Assembly: GCF_000209165.1 (NCBI RefSeq)
Contig: NC_009068.1
Span: forward strand, 992,001-1,056,000
From: Scheffersomyces stipitis CBS 6054
Lineage: Eukaryota; Ascomycota; Pichiomycetes; Serinales; Debaryomycetaceae
Direction: 5' to 3'
DNA: 64,000 bases
In this document: positions 31,273 to 39,759 of the stretch, in pieces
Position numbering within the stretch: the first letter of the stretch is position 1
Layout: each line of letters opens with the position of its first letter
Position numbers and translations under genes: made by a program
The notes under the pieces: model-generated
Database searches by the model: none
What the model was told of the DNA's origin: nothing
Seen by the model: the letters and a program-made list of their open reading frames with translations, nothing else

Positions 31273-31474
31273 TATGATAGACTGACATGTGGAGTTACTT
31301 CTTATCTACAAACAACGTCTAATGCGGTTGCGATCTGCCATTGTATTTTTTAGAGCATTCTGCACTTGCTGTAACATTATTATGTACTGTAAAAATGGCT
31401 GCGAATAGAGGACATTAAAAACTTAATCCATGAGTTTGACGTCATTCTGTGAGAGAATAGCAGCTTGAACGAGC

Positions 31475-32407
31475 CTACTTTCTTCTGGCAAACGTATAGA
31501 CTGTGTCCCAGACAACATCCAACTCAGTGTCATCCTGCCAGCCCAGTGCCTCTTTCAATTCGTCGACAAACTTATCGGCAATATCGTACTTTTCCCCATG
31601 CTCTTTCATCCAAGAATGGTAAGCACTCCAGCTCTTGACGTAGTCATGGAACCACTTAACTGTGATTTTCTTGTGGATGAAAAGCTTGGTTTTCGCAGCC
31701 TTTGGGTCAAAGTTGTCTGGAACTCCATCTCGTTCTGAGATGTACTCAACTCTCTGGATGTCGTAGTACAAGTCTTCAGGCACTTCGATTTCCTTCATCA
31801 AGGTTCTCAAATAGTCGTGACCTGGTTGCTGGTAGTAGGGCCCCATCCATTTTTCGAAACCATCGTCCGGGTTTTTCTCAATCGACGAATTATAGGTGTA
31901 ATTCGTGTAAATCTCGTTGGCCTTGGGATGGCCAATAAACACCGGGTCCTTGTAAAGCCAGAATGCCAACGTGCCATTAGGCTTAAGGGCACGGTTCGCC
32001 TCCTTAAAGAATAGAGGATGGTCAAACCAATGCGAAGATTCACCAGCGGTAATTAAATCAACCGAATGGTTGTTGATAGCAACCGTAAAGAATTCTCCTG
32101 TTCCAGGATGGAAGTCAATACGATCTTCTTCAGCATTGGCTTCCTCAAATTGCTCGCTCTCCTTGCATTGCATAATCATCTTACAGGATGGATCTACACC
32201 ATAGACCTTCTTGAAGTAGTCCAAGAGCTTGAAAGTAACAAATCCTGAACCAGAACCCAAGTCAACAGCTGTGGTCAACCTAGAGTCGTCCCCTTTCAGA
32301 ACTGCAGAATGGTACAGGAGCAATTCCTTATAAAAGGCTTCAGGGTAGTTGGGCCTAGTGTCGTCATAGTGCTTGCTATCAAAGGTAGTTTCAGAATAGG
32401 CAGACAT
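31475..32407 (-). CDS. SAM-dependent methyltransferase, TMT1/CRG1 family
   Basis: 310 residues. The start MSAYSETTFDSKHYDDTRPNY aligns with S. cerevisiae Tmt1. SAM motif I is VDLGSGSGF (about residue 48), followed by the acidic end of strand beta 2 (YGVDPS). Other conserved family blocks are AGESSHWFDHPLFF, LAFWLYKDPVF, MGPYYQQPGHDYLR and SWSAYHSWMKEHG. Family members are the trans-aconitate 3-methyltransferase Tmt1 and the drug- and stress-responsive Crg1 (known). Which substrate applies here cannot be read from sequence. A minus-strand TATA (CTTATATAA, 32490-32482) stands 75 bp upstream of the ATG at 32407. Confidence 0.88.
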   Translation of the reverse strand: MSAYSETTFDSKHYDDTRPNYPEAFYKELLLYHSAVLKGDDSRLTTAVDLGSGSGFVTFKLLDYFKKVYGVDPSCKMIMQCKESEQFEEANAEEDRIDFHPGTGEFFTVAINNHSVDLITAGESSHWFDHPLFFKEANRALKPNGTLAFWLYKDPVFIGHPKANEIYTNYTYNSSIEKNPDDGFEKWMGPYYQQPGHDYLRTLMKEIEVPEDLYYDIQRVEYISERDGVPDNFDPKAAKTKLFIHKKITVKWFHDYVKSWSAYHSWMKEHGEKYDIADKFVDELKEALGWQDDTELDVVWDTVYTFARRK

Positions 32408-33004
32408 GGTGTGTCTGTGAAAAGATATTGTTCAGAATGCCAAACTCAGAATTTTTCCAAGAATTAGTCTATTGGACAACTTTATATAAGGAGGAGTACT
32501 TAGCTCCCTAAGTGATCATGTTTTGCCCTATATGCCATTAAAAGCGAATAATGGGGTAATTTCTGTGTGCCGGTACAGGGCCGTTCCGCTATGACTCTTC
32601 AGGTATTGGCTCAATTATGACATTGGCCGTTTATACATCTTAGCACTGTGTACGCAATGTTCTCCTACTTCGAAGGACGCTTCTTGGTGTAGCATGGAGT
32701 CTCCAATGCCGTGTATACACTTGCGTTTGTGGAACGACTGTTTTGCGATTTAGAGTACAAATATAGGTGAAAACTTTCAAAATAGCTCCTTATAAGGCCA
32801 AATCGTATAGACCGCCACATTGATCTTAAGTCTATATTAAGACCTCAGTGAAATTCAGTAGTTGGTTCTCCTAAATTTTGGAGTAGTTGATCTACATACC
32901 AATATAACTACTTAGAATGTCGCGCTACCATATTTTAATATTTAATGTTCTATTTAACTATGGTAGAATGATCACTTTTCTAGATGCTATTTATTCACTC
33001 CAGT
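32408..33004. other. Divergent promoter region of the methyltransferase and RAD10
   Basis: About 600 bp. It holds the TATA box of the minus-strand methyltransferase (32482-32490). Near RAD10 there is an 8-bp inverted repeat, CTACCATA (32925-32932) with TATGGTAG (32959-32966), around an AT-rich loop. No additional gene. Confidence 0.5.
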
Positions 33005-34225
33005 ATGAATGGAAGTAACGATAATGGGTCTGCTGATAATGCAGTGGATGCCTCTTCGTTTGCCAGTATTCTTGCAGGTGTCAAGCGGATGAGAAATCAA
33101 TTTGGAGGAGATGCAACGGAAGATTCCCTGAATATTCAGATTTCACAGCCAGAACCAGATTCAGAACCAGCGCCCAAGCGAGTGCAACTCGGAACTTCCA
33201 AAGACAATATCGGTACAGAAACTTCATCTCCTTATATTTTTCTGGACAAGGAAAGACAAGAACGTAGTCGAGATAACCCTGTGATAAATCCTCGCATAAA
33301 TCGGACTACATTGCATGTTGCTACAGCTGAAGCTATAGGGCCAAATCTTCACGCGAATATAGCACCCATAAATGTAGAAACCTCCTCATCAAGCTTGCCA
33401 GTTTCTTCAGTGAGAGATTCTTTGCCTGTCAGGAGAGTTCTTGCACCATCTGAGATTCTTGTGAATCGATCTCAGATAGGCAATCCGCTTCTCAAGGAAT
33501 CGTTGATGAGAATCACACCCTGGCGACAGGATAACGATATACTATCAGACTACTATATCAGTCCAATGCTTCAGATCCTTTTCCTTTCGCTCAAGTATCA
33601 CAAATTAAAGCCAGAGTACGTATGGACAAGATTGAAGAAGTTAAATGGAGGCTCATCGTCTGTAAACGTAAATCGTAACGACAAGGTTCTTAGGGTACTT
33701 CTTGTGGTGAACGACGTAGATTCCCATCAAGACTTGGTACGTGATCTTTCTGGATTCTGTATCAGGAACGATCTATCCCTTGTAATTGCTTCTTCTTTTG
33801 AAGAGGCTGGCAATTATGTTGTTCAAGCCAAGAAGTCGTATGACGCACCTGTGAAGTCGAAAGGTGGAATCAGAGGTATGAGAGGTTTGGATTACAATTC
33901 GTCCGTCTTAGAGGCCATGACCGGCATTCAAAGAATCAATAAGACGGACGTTTCTAACCTATTGGCCAACTTCAAGTCAGTGAAAGAAATTATCCTTCAG
34001 GGTGCTCATGAGGACTCTGAAAGTAGACTAGGCATGATTGGAGGACTTGGTGCTGCGAAGATACGAAACTTGCGGAGGGTGTTTCTGGAACCATTCATCT
34101 ACAATAAGCAATATGAGAAGTTGTCTGAAATAGAGAAAAATGGAGAGGATCAAGAGGATCAAAAGAATTTGAACCATCTACAAGAAATTGATTTTGATAG
34201 TGATAACTTTGATGATTCTGACTAG
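33005..34225 (+). CDS. RAD10: RAD10 (ERCC1 family), structure-specific nuclease subunit
   Basis: 406 residues from the Met at 33005. The N-terminal ASSFASILAGVKRMRN parallels TSFESILAGVAKLRK of S. cerevisiae Rad10. An ERCC1 core follows from NPLLKESLMRITPW (about 160), with SDYYISPMLQILFLSLKYHK, LRVLLVVNDVDS and LVIASSFEEAGNYV. After it come tandem helix-hairpin-helix motifs (RINKTDVSNLLANF and GMIGGLGAAKIRNLRRVF). Rad10 pairs with Rad1 to cut 5' of lesions in nucleotide excision repair and to trim 3' flaps in recombination (known). It is about twice the length of S. cerevisiae Rad10, which lacks the HhH repeats, and so is closer to the human ERCC1 layout. An alternative ATG seven codons upstream (32984) is possible. 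It ends in an acidic tail. Confidence 0.92.
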   Translation: MNGSNDNGSADNAVDASSFASILAGVKRMRNQFGGDATEDSLNIQISQPEPDSEPAPKRVQLGTSKDNIGTETSSPYIFLDKERQERSRDNPVINPRINRTTLHVATAEAIGPNLHANIAPINVETSSSSLPVSSVRDSLPVRRVLAPSEILVNRSQIGNPLLKESLMRITPWRQDNDILSDYYISPMLQILFLSLKYHKLKPEYVWTRLKKLNGGSSSVNVNRNDKVLRVLLVVNDVDSHQDLVRDLSGFCIRNDLSLVIASSFEEAGNYVVQAKKSYDAPVKSKGGIRGMRGLDYNSSVLEAMTGIQRINKTDVSNLLANFKSVKEIILQGAHEDSESRLGMIGGLGAAKIRNLRRVFLEPFIYNKQYEKLSEIEKNGEDQEDQKNLNHLQEIDFDSDNFDDSD

Positions 34226-34365
34226 TTGATGGTAGATAGTTGATATTGATCTTTATTACAATTGTATACTATCTAATAACGTAAACTGTTAATGAACTAA
34301 ATGACCTATTTATTAAAGTGGAAGTGTATTAGGAATTAGTATATTCTTTTATATATATATATACA

Positions 34366-34842
34366 TTAGGCACTTACCTTTTGCTGTTCGGCAGCAGCTT
34401 CCTGCTGGCTCTCGTACTCTATCATCTTCTTTCTCAATACCAAGTTGACACTGTTCAAGATCTCGTTTTTTTGGACTAAAATATCCTTCAACTTTCTGCC
34501 GTCATCGTTCAACTTGGTGATCTTGTAATCGTACACTTGCTTGGCATCTTTGGCCAGTTTCTCTACAAAATAACCTGTGCCTATGTCCACGAGGAATTCG
34601 TTCTTCTTGATCGATTTGCCCGGTAAATACAACGAACTGGTTAAAGGAATCAACAAGTCATCGGAGCTTGACTTTTCCAAGTTGTTGATGCTACTAATAC
34701 ATTCTCTCAACTTGGATTGTGCTGTCTGGAGTGCCTGCAAGGACTGGGTGAAATGGTTTATTTCCTGGTCTATAGACTTGCGGAACTCGACAAGCTGTTG
34801 AGGTTCGAGCGAGTTCAAATCTACCGTGCTGGGATTGGACAT
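34366..34842 (-). CDS. GIM5: Prefoldin subunit 5 (GIM5)
   Basis: 158 residues from the Met at 34842 (MSNPSTVDLNSL). The frame continues upstream but only as non-conserved sequence. It shows the alpha-prefoldin pattern: an N-terminal coiled coil (QQLVEFRKSIDQEINHFTQS...), the central beta-hairpins with LIPLTSSLYLPGK and FLVDIGTGYFVEKLAKDA, and a C-terminal coiled coil. Prefoldin delivers nascent actin and tubulin to the CCT chaperonin in the cytosol (known). It is divergent from RTF2 across only 208 bp, so the two probably share a promoter region. Confidence 0.92.
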   Translation of the reverse strand: MSNPSTVDLNSLEPQQLVEFRKSIDQEINHFTQSLQALQTAQSKLRECISSINNLEKSSSDDLLIPLTSSLYLPGKSIKKNEFLVDIGTGYFVEKLAKDAKQVYDYKITKLNDDGRKLKDILVQKNEILNSVNLVLRKKMIEYESQQEAAAEQQKVSA

Positions 34843-35050
34843 TATAGTCTTTATGAGTTGTAAATTGTGTGAAATATGGATATGAAAAATTCTAAACCAA
34901 GAAGTCCGGTTGAAATATCTAGTTGAGATCTGGAAATTTCGCGACTCCATAGTTAAAGATACTTACACAAGATAGTCGCACAATTATTCAGTATGAGATA
35001 CGCTCTTTCAAGCTCTTCTTTACCCGTATGAAACGATTCTATATATTGAG

Positions 35051-35761
35051 ATGGGAAACGACGGGGGTACCATTGCAAAACGACTGGATTTGTTAGCTTT
35101 GCATTCTCGAAATGTGGAATTCCAAAAAGCAGACGATAACGAAGCTTCGCTCATCACAACCTGTGCCATTTCATCACTTCCTCTCTACTCAGAAAAGGAA
35201 GATATACCCATAGTAGGAGACTACAAGGGCAGACTCTACAGAAAAGAAAAGATACTTGAGTATATTCTTTCGTTGAAGCTTGGAGAAGCGGATCCGGATA
35301 AATCTGAACAGTACAACTATATACGATCGTTGAAAGACTTGGTCGATGTCAAAGTTAAATGGACAATCAGCAATGGCACTCCTTATATTCAGTGCCCTGT
35401 GACGATGGAACTGAAGCAGGAGAAGATCTCGTATGCCTATCTTCGAACATGTGGATGTGTCTTGTCGTTCAAGTTGCTAGAAGATCTTGCTGTACATTTT
35501 GGTGTAGGAGATGAACCTATAAAAAGCGAATGTCCCAATTGTGGAGAAGTTTTTCATTTCAATTACGATATTGTAGTGCTAAATCCGCTTGCAAAGCAGC
35601 AGTACAACGCTTGGAATGACAAGAATTATGTCTATATCACTGAGACTCTTAAAAGGAGCCATGCTAAACAGCTAAAGAAAAAGTCCAAGTCGGACAGTAA
35701 CGCACCCAAGAAAAGAAGAGCTGAAAAGGATTCCATTAATAAAAAGAGACAAAAGAAGTGA
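35051..35761 (+). CDS. RTF2: RTF2-like replication termination factor
   Basis: 236 residues opening with MGNDGGTIAKRLDLL, the defining start of the Rtf2 family. Two RING-like modules follow: one around CAISSLPLYSEK with GRLYRKEKILEYIL, and a second with IQCPVTMEL, LRTCGCVLSFKLLEDL and SECPNCGEVF, where the remaining Cys residues could hold one zinc. The C-terminus is Lys/Arg-rich and nuclear-like. Rtf2 acts at stalled or programmed fork barriers in S. pombe and is handled by proteasome shuttles in human cells (known). S. cerevisiae has no well-known counterpart that I can name, so this is a gene of interest for CTG-clade fork biology. Family confident; local function inferred. Confidence 0.9.
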   Translation: MGNDGGTIAKRLDLLALHSRNVEFQKADDNEASLITTCAISSLPLYSEKEDIPIVGDYKGRLYRKEKILEYILSLKLGEADPDKSEQYNYIRSLKDLVDVKVKWTISNGTPYIQCPVTMELKQEKISYAYLRTCGCVLSFKLLEDLAVHFGVGDEPIKSECPNCGEVFHFNYDIVVLNPLAKQQYNAWNDKNYVYITETLKRSHAKQLKKKSKSDSNAPKKRRAEKDSINKKRQKK

Positions 35762-36108
35762 CCACTGCCTCGTACTAAAGAAGGCATTATCTGGTTTGCA
35801 AAGCAAATAAGTCCAGAAAATTAGATCGATATCACTTCTGTATTTCCATCACTGTATTTGATGTGAATTCTTGATTCATACCGACACTACTTACATTTAA
35901 TCACTGTGTTTTGGTCCACTGAGTCACTAATGTCTCGTATTGCATAATCGTTGTATTGATATATAGTATATCTTGTATAACTATTTCATTATAACTACTC
36001 ATCTGTTTCCTCATAGTATGTACTATTCATTGTAGTATCTTTGTATAACCAATGTGTGGGAGCTCGTCCCTTCTATTTACAAGAATAAATCCCATTGAGA
36101 TTATTTGT
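35762..36108. other. Convergent 3' flank, no gene seen
   Basis: 347 bp of AT-rich sequence between the stops of RTF2 and COX14. Confidence 0.5.
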
Positions 36109-36318
36109 TTACTTCTCTTCGGTTTCAGGTCTGACATCATGGTACTGTTCTTTGTGGAAGGCCAACTTCTTCTTGTTCCATGGAGCATAGTCTGAGTTGG
36201 CCCATACATTGAACAAGATTCCTCCACCACCTACAACACAAATACCCACTAAACCGAGAACGGTCATTCTGTGTACCACGTCTGTGGCACGGACACTAAA
36301 AGGAAGCTTATCTGACAT
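36109..36318 (-). CDS. COX14: COX14, cytochrome c oxidase assembly protein
   Basis: 69 residues. FSVRATDVVHRMTVLGLVGICVVGGGGILFNVW resembles the RVTDTLHRLTVLTLVGG core of S. cerevisiae Cox14 (70 residues). There is one membrane segment at about residues 19-38, preceded by a short N-terminus and followed by a charged tail. Cox14 sits in the inner mitochondrial membrane and couples Cox1 synthesis to complex IV assembly with Mss51 and Coa3 (known). Size, motif and topology agree. Confidence 0.85.
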   Translation of the reverse strand: MSDKLPFSVRATDVVHRMTVLGLVGICVVGGGGILFNVWANSDYAPWNKKKLAFHKEQYHDVRPETEEK

Positions 36319-36793
36319 GTTTGGAGTATCTGGCTTGTATCTTCAAGAAGAACGAACGATAATGGTGGTGAAATTCACTGAATAAAATCACACAATGAGC
36401 TGAAAATTCCTGTCGTGGACCAAACAAAAATTCACAGAATTAGCGAGCGCTGGCTGCAACAGGCTTATAAGGTTAGAGTGGAATATACGCTAGATATGTT
36501 AGAATAGGAAATATACTTTCAGATAGAATATAGTAAACAAGTCCAAAAGATATAAATTTGTTCAAGAAAAAGAAAATGAATACTTAGGTACAATAAAAAC
36601 ATGTTGAATCTTAGATATAATATTGAATACTAGACAGAAGACGAATTACTAAAGACAGAGTTATATATCCTTGAGTACAAGAAACGTAAGATATATACAC
36701 TACTATACAGAAGAGTATTAGGCACTTATAAAGTATGCAATATACTCTCGTAAAATCTTATACTTTACATTATAATACAAGTCTACCTGACAC
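36319..36793. other. Intergenic region, no gene seen
   Basis: 475 bp, very AT-rich, between COX14 (5' end) and RSC9 (3' end). Confidence 0.5.
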
Positions 36794-38701
36794 TTAAATC
36801 AAGTACTTCAACCAGCTGCTGTTGATCAAACCATTTTCAAGCAATGAAGGGTTTGCATATACTAAGTCAGGAAGCCAATGACTGTTGTACAATCTGAAGG
36901 TATTCTCTTCGATTGAGTTCTCCTTTGATTCCAAAACTTCATTGATTATATAGTCCAACAAGTCATAACTGGACAAGTTGATCAGGTTGACGGCTTCCAG
37001 GCTACGGCTGACTCTTGAACCTTCAGACAAGATCTCTTCAGAGACTCTGTTGATGGTGTGAGCAAACTTCTCCATGTCTATGTGTCCAATAGGTAATTTA
37101 TAGTTCTCCTCTGGATTCACAGAGGAAACAGGAATGGGTTTCAAGGCATCGTAGTTTCCGATATCTATATTCACGGCAAACTGTCTTGGTTGAATACCTT
37201 TGATAATGAATTTCTTTTTAGGGGCTTCGCCTTCTACAGAGTCTAGGTTTACCACCATGGCTTCCGAGTTGGGAAAGGCATGTGAAACGTTCTTGATGAA
37301 GTCTACAGCTGGCAACAATGGCTTCAAATCTGGATTACTTTCACCATTGGATGGATCCCAGATTTCCTGGAACTGGTTTTCATATGCTTTCCACAACGAA
37401 ATTTGAGTCACTTCGCCAGGAATTACGTCTGTTGTAGCGTCGGTGCCGGCGGTACTGATGAGGTTGTTGTGTGCATAGGGCTCGTAGCAGCAACGCAACC
37501 AGGTGGTGGCTCTCAAGGGTTCGGGGAAACGAACGATGAGACTGTACAAGTCTTCTGTGAGCTGTGGTAAAGAAGAGGGAACTCCAGAGAACTGCGATCT
37601 TTTCGTCAAGTTGAGCTGTGCAATAGACTTTACGTTTGTAGGATCGTTTAACGGCAAGTTGGAAACGATCAAAAGTGGCAACTGTTTGACCAAAGTGTTG
37701 AAACCAGATTTGGACGAGTTCAACTGAAGTAAACGTTGCAATCTACGTGATTGTGAGTCTCTAATAGAGTTGGGAGACTCAGCTGTTGTGGCTTCAGAGA
37801 AGAGGTACAGCTTGAGGAATTCCAATACGGCATAGTTCAACTCGCCGTCATTTATAAGTAACTGATTTACAATATGTTCTAGTTGAGACTCTGTAATTGC
37901 ATCGATGCAGTTTATCATTTTTCTCTCATCTTCACGGGACTCTTCCTGTTCCAGATTTCCGTTCAGATCTTGCACAAAAGCTCTGTCTCTGATAATCAAC
38001 AAATGTGATAAACACTTCAAGAGGCTGATAAGCTGAGTCTTGTCTCTGGTTAAAACAGCAGCTGATAACAAGGTATTGAACAATGGATCGTGCTTGGAAT
38101 TGTCGATATAGTAGCAGGATAACGGTTCCAACAAGTCCACCAAATACGTCAACGCTTCCTTGAACTGGTTGTCTAAACGAATCAAATGGTATGACTGAAC
38201 ATCATCATGATAAAACCAGTTAAACAAAAACTTCAGCACTTCCACAAGAGACTTTTTAAGCGGTTTCACTTGTGCTAACCATTGCTGGTTGGGCAAGTCT
38301 TGTGCCAGATTACGCAAGGTAAGCAACGAGTCCAAACTCATGGCCATGATTTCATCGCTGACCTTATGAGGCTTCTTCTCTAAAATCAACTGGTATGGCT
38401 TTATGAAGTATTTAATCAATTCGTGGCCAAAGTAGGGAATGGCTTCTAGACTGAAAGTAGGGTGTAAGGAAACACGAGTCAAAGTCGAAAGCGCCCATTT
38501 GATCTCTGAATCGATACCAGACTTCAACGACATGATTATCCGAGCCGTGTCATCGATTCCCCGGTGATTATAACCAATAGGAGCCATGTATCCATAGCCG
38601 TTGTAGGCATTATTGACATAGCCATTCGCTTCGTTTCCTCCTTGCGAGTTGACAAAAGCACGTGAGTTTACGGCTATAGGCACCAAACCAGAAGTGTTCA
38701 T
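36794..38701 (-). CDS. RSC9: RSC9, subunit of the RSC chromatin remodeller
   Basis: 635 residues. Blocks match S. cerevisiae Rsc9: LLTLRNLAQD, RFPEPLRATTWLRCCYEPY, TQISLWKAYENQF, LLPAVDFIKNVSHAF and KKKFIIKGIQPRQF. The architecture is armadillo-like helices from about residue 50 to 330 and the Rsc9 signature region at about 390-520. As in S. cerevisiae (581 residues), I see no ARID. RSC slides and evicts nucleosomes at promoters (known). ATG at 38701 is the first in frame. It is divergent from carboxypeptidase Y across 1.06 kb. Confidence 0.93.
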   Translation of the reverse strand: MNTSGLVPIAVNSRAFVNSQGGNEANGYVNNAYNGYGYMAPIGYNHRGIDDTARIIMSLKSGIDSEIKWALSTLTRVSLHPTFSLEAIPYFGHELIKYFIKPYQLILEKKPHKVSDEIMAMSLDSLLTLRNLAQDLPNQQWLAQVKPLKKSLVEVLKFLFNWFYHDDVQSYHLIRLDNQFKEALTYLVDLLEPLSCYYIDNSKHDPLFNTLLSAAVLTRDKTQLISLLKCLSHLLIIRDRAFVQDLNGNLEQEESREDERKMINCIDAITESQLEHIVNQLLINDGELNYAVLEFLKLYLFSEATTAESPNSIRDSQSRRLQRLLQLNSSKSGFNTLVKQLPLLIVSNLPLNDPTNVKSIAQLNLTKRSQFSGVPSSLPQLTEDLYSLIVRFPEPLRATTWLRCCYEPYAHNNLISTAGTDATTDVIPGEVTQISLWKAYENQFQEIWDPSNGESNPDLKPLLPAVDFIKNVSHAFPNSEAMVVNLDSVEGEAPKKKFIIKGIQPRQFAVNIDIGNYDALKPIPVSSVNPEENYKLPIGHIDMEKFAHTINRVSEEILSEGSRVSRSLEAVNLINLSSYDLLDYIINEVLESKENSIEENTFRLYNSHWLPDLVYANPSLLENGLINSSWLKYLI

Positions 38702-39759
38702 CTTGAATACTACGATATGGTTATATGTATATGTGGAATGAATGTGAGTTTGGTGTCAATTTGTGAAATACAAAAAGAAGAGTTCATGATTCGGTTATTG
38801 TGAAAAGCGTGTTTGGATGTCGTTGAAATTTTTCGATACCTGCGACATTTCTGAGGCTAGTATATAGATACTGCAGTATGCAACGACATGAGATAAGATA
38901 TATGAAAAGTGGGATATTTGGAACGGTATAAGTTTTAGAAGCAGTTCCACCATCTATTAAGTGTGTACAAACGTATTTATGTGTAATGTAGACTGGTTTT
39001 TGCTCCTTTACAATTTGCTAGATTTTACTCCATACTTTTATTGGGTGCAAACTCAGGAGCAAAAGTTATGGGCTCTCCAGCATCAACCGCTAGTACAATT
39101 CAGATTGAACAAGCTCAAGCATCTGGTAGCGTATCACATTGTTATCTCTTCATGAAATATCCTCTCCACATTTCATAAATAGCATATCACCCCCTTCAGA
39201 ACTCTTGAGCCTTTGTCTATATCCTGTGCCACTCTTGAGTTTGATTAGAATTATGCAGGATCCTTCTTTGCTTCCGTTGAACAAGCGGCTTCACCATTAA
39301 AACGGAATGGGGCCGGAATTCTTTTTGCTTTCAATTCTGATTCCAGACGACACAAGAGGGACAACACAATAGAATGGAGCTCAAGTTTACTGAAAGTCCG
39401 TATGTTTTCATATATAAAATATGGGTTTTCCGTTTGTACTTGTAAGAATCGGTTTGTCCTAAGGAAATTATATATAGATATCCGGACCTGTATATATACC
39501 CGTTTTACTTCACGGTTGGAGCCATCTCCGTAAAAGGCTTATCTCTGCCGCTACCGTGCTTTTGATACAACATTCTTTATTGCCACCAATTGATAGCGTT
39601 GGTTTAATAGCTAGCTTTAGATACCGTAGTATCCTCAATTGCCATCAACAGTCCCGTCTTATATATCTGCTACTACAGGCTTTCATCTGCTTAAATTCTC
39701 ATATCTACTTTTTCACTGGTCTCACACATTCTTCCGTTATTCTATCGCTACACCAGAGT
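38702..39759. promoter_or_regulatory. Divergent promoter region of RSC9 and carboxypeptidase Y
   Basis: 1.06 kb with no gene. A strong TATA (TATATATA, 39491-39498) lies about 265 bp upstream of the CPY ATG. Between it and that ATG I find no other ATG, so the leader looks clean and the CPY start is well supported. Confidence 0.5.

Larger units (their letters stand above)
30747..31474. other. Pirin promoter and methyltransferase 3' flank
   Basis: 728 bp without a gene beyond the 5' extension of the pirin frame. It holds the TATA box, the TTA[C/G]TAA palindrome and the paired inverted repeats described separately. Confidence 0.5.

Noticed and set aside
34843..34950. 36-residue N-terminal extension of GIM5
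   Set aside because: The prefoldin family starts near MSNPSTVDLNSL. The extension would occupy half of the 208-bp divergent promoter shared with RTF2.
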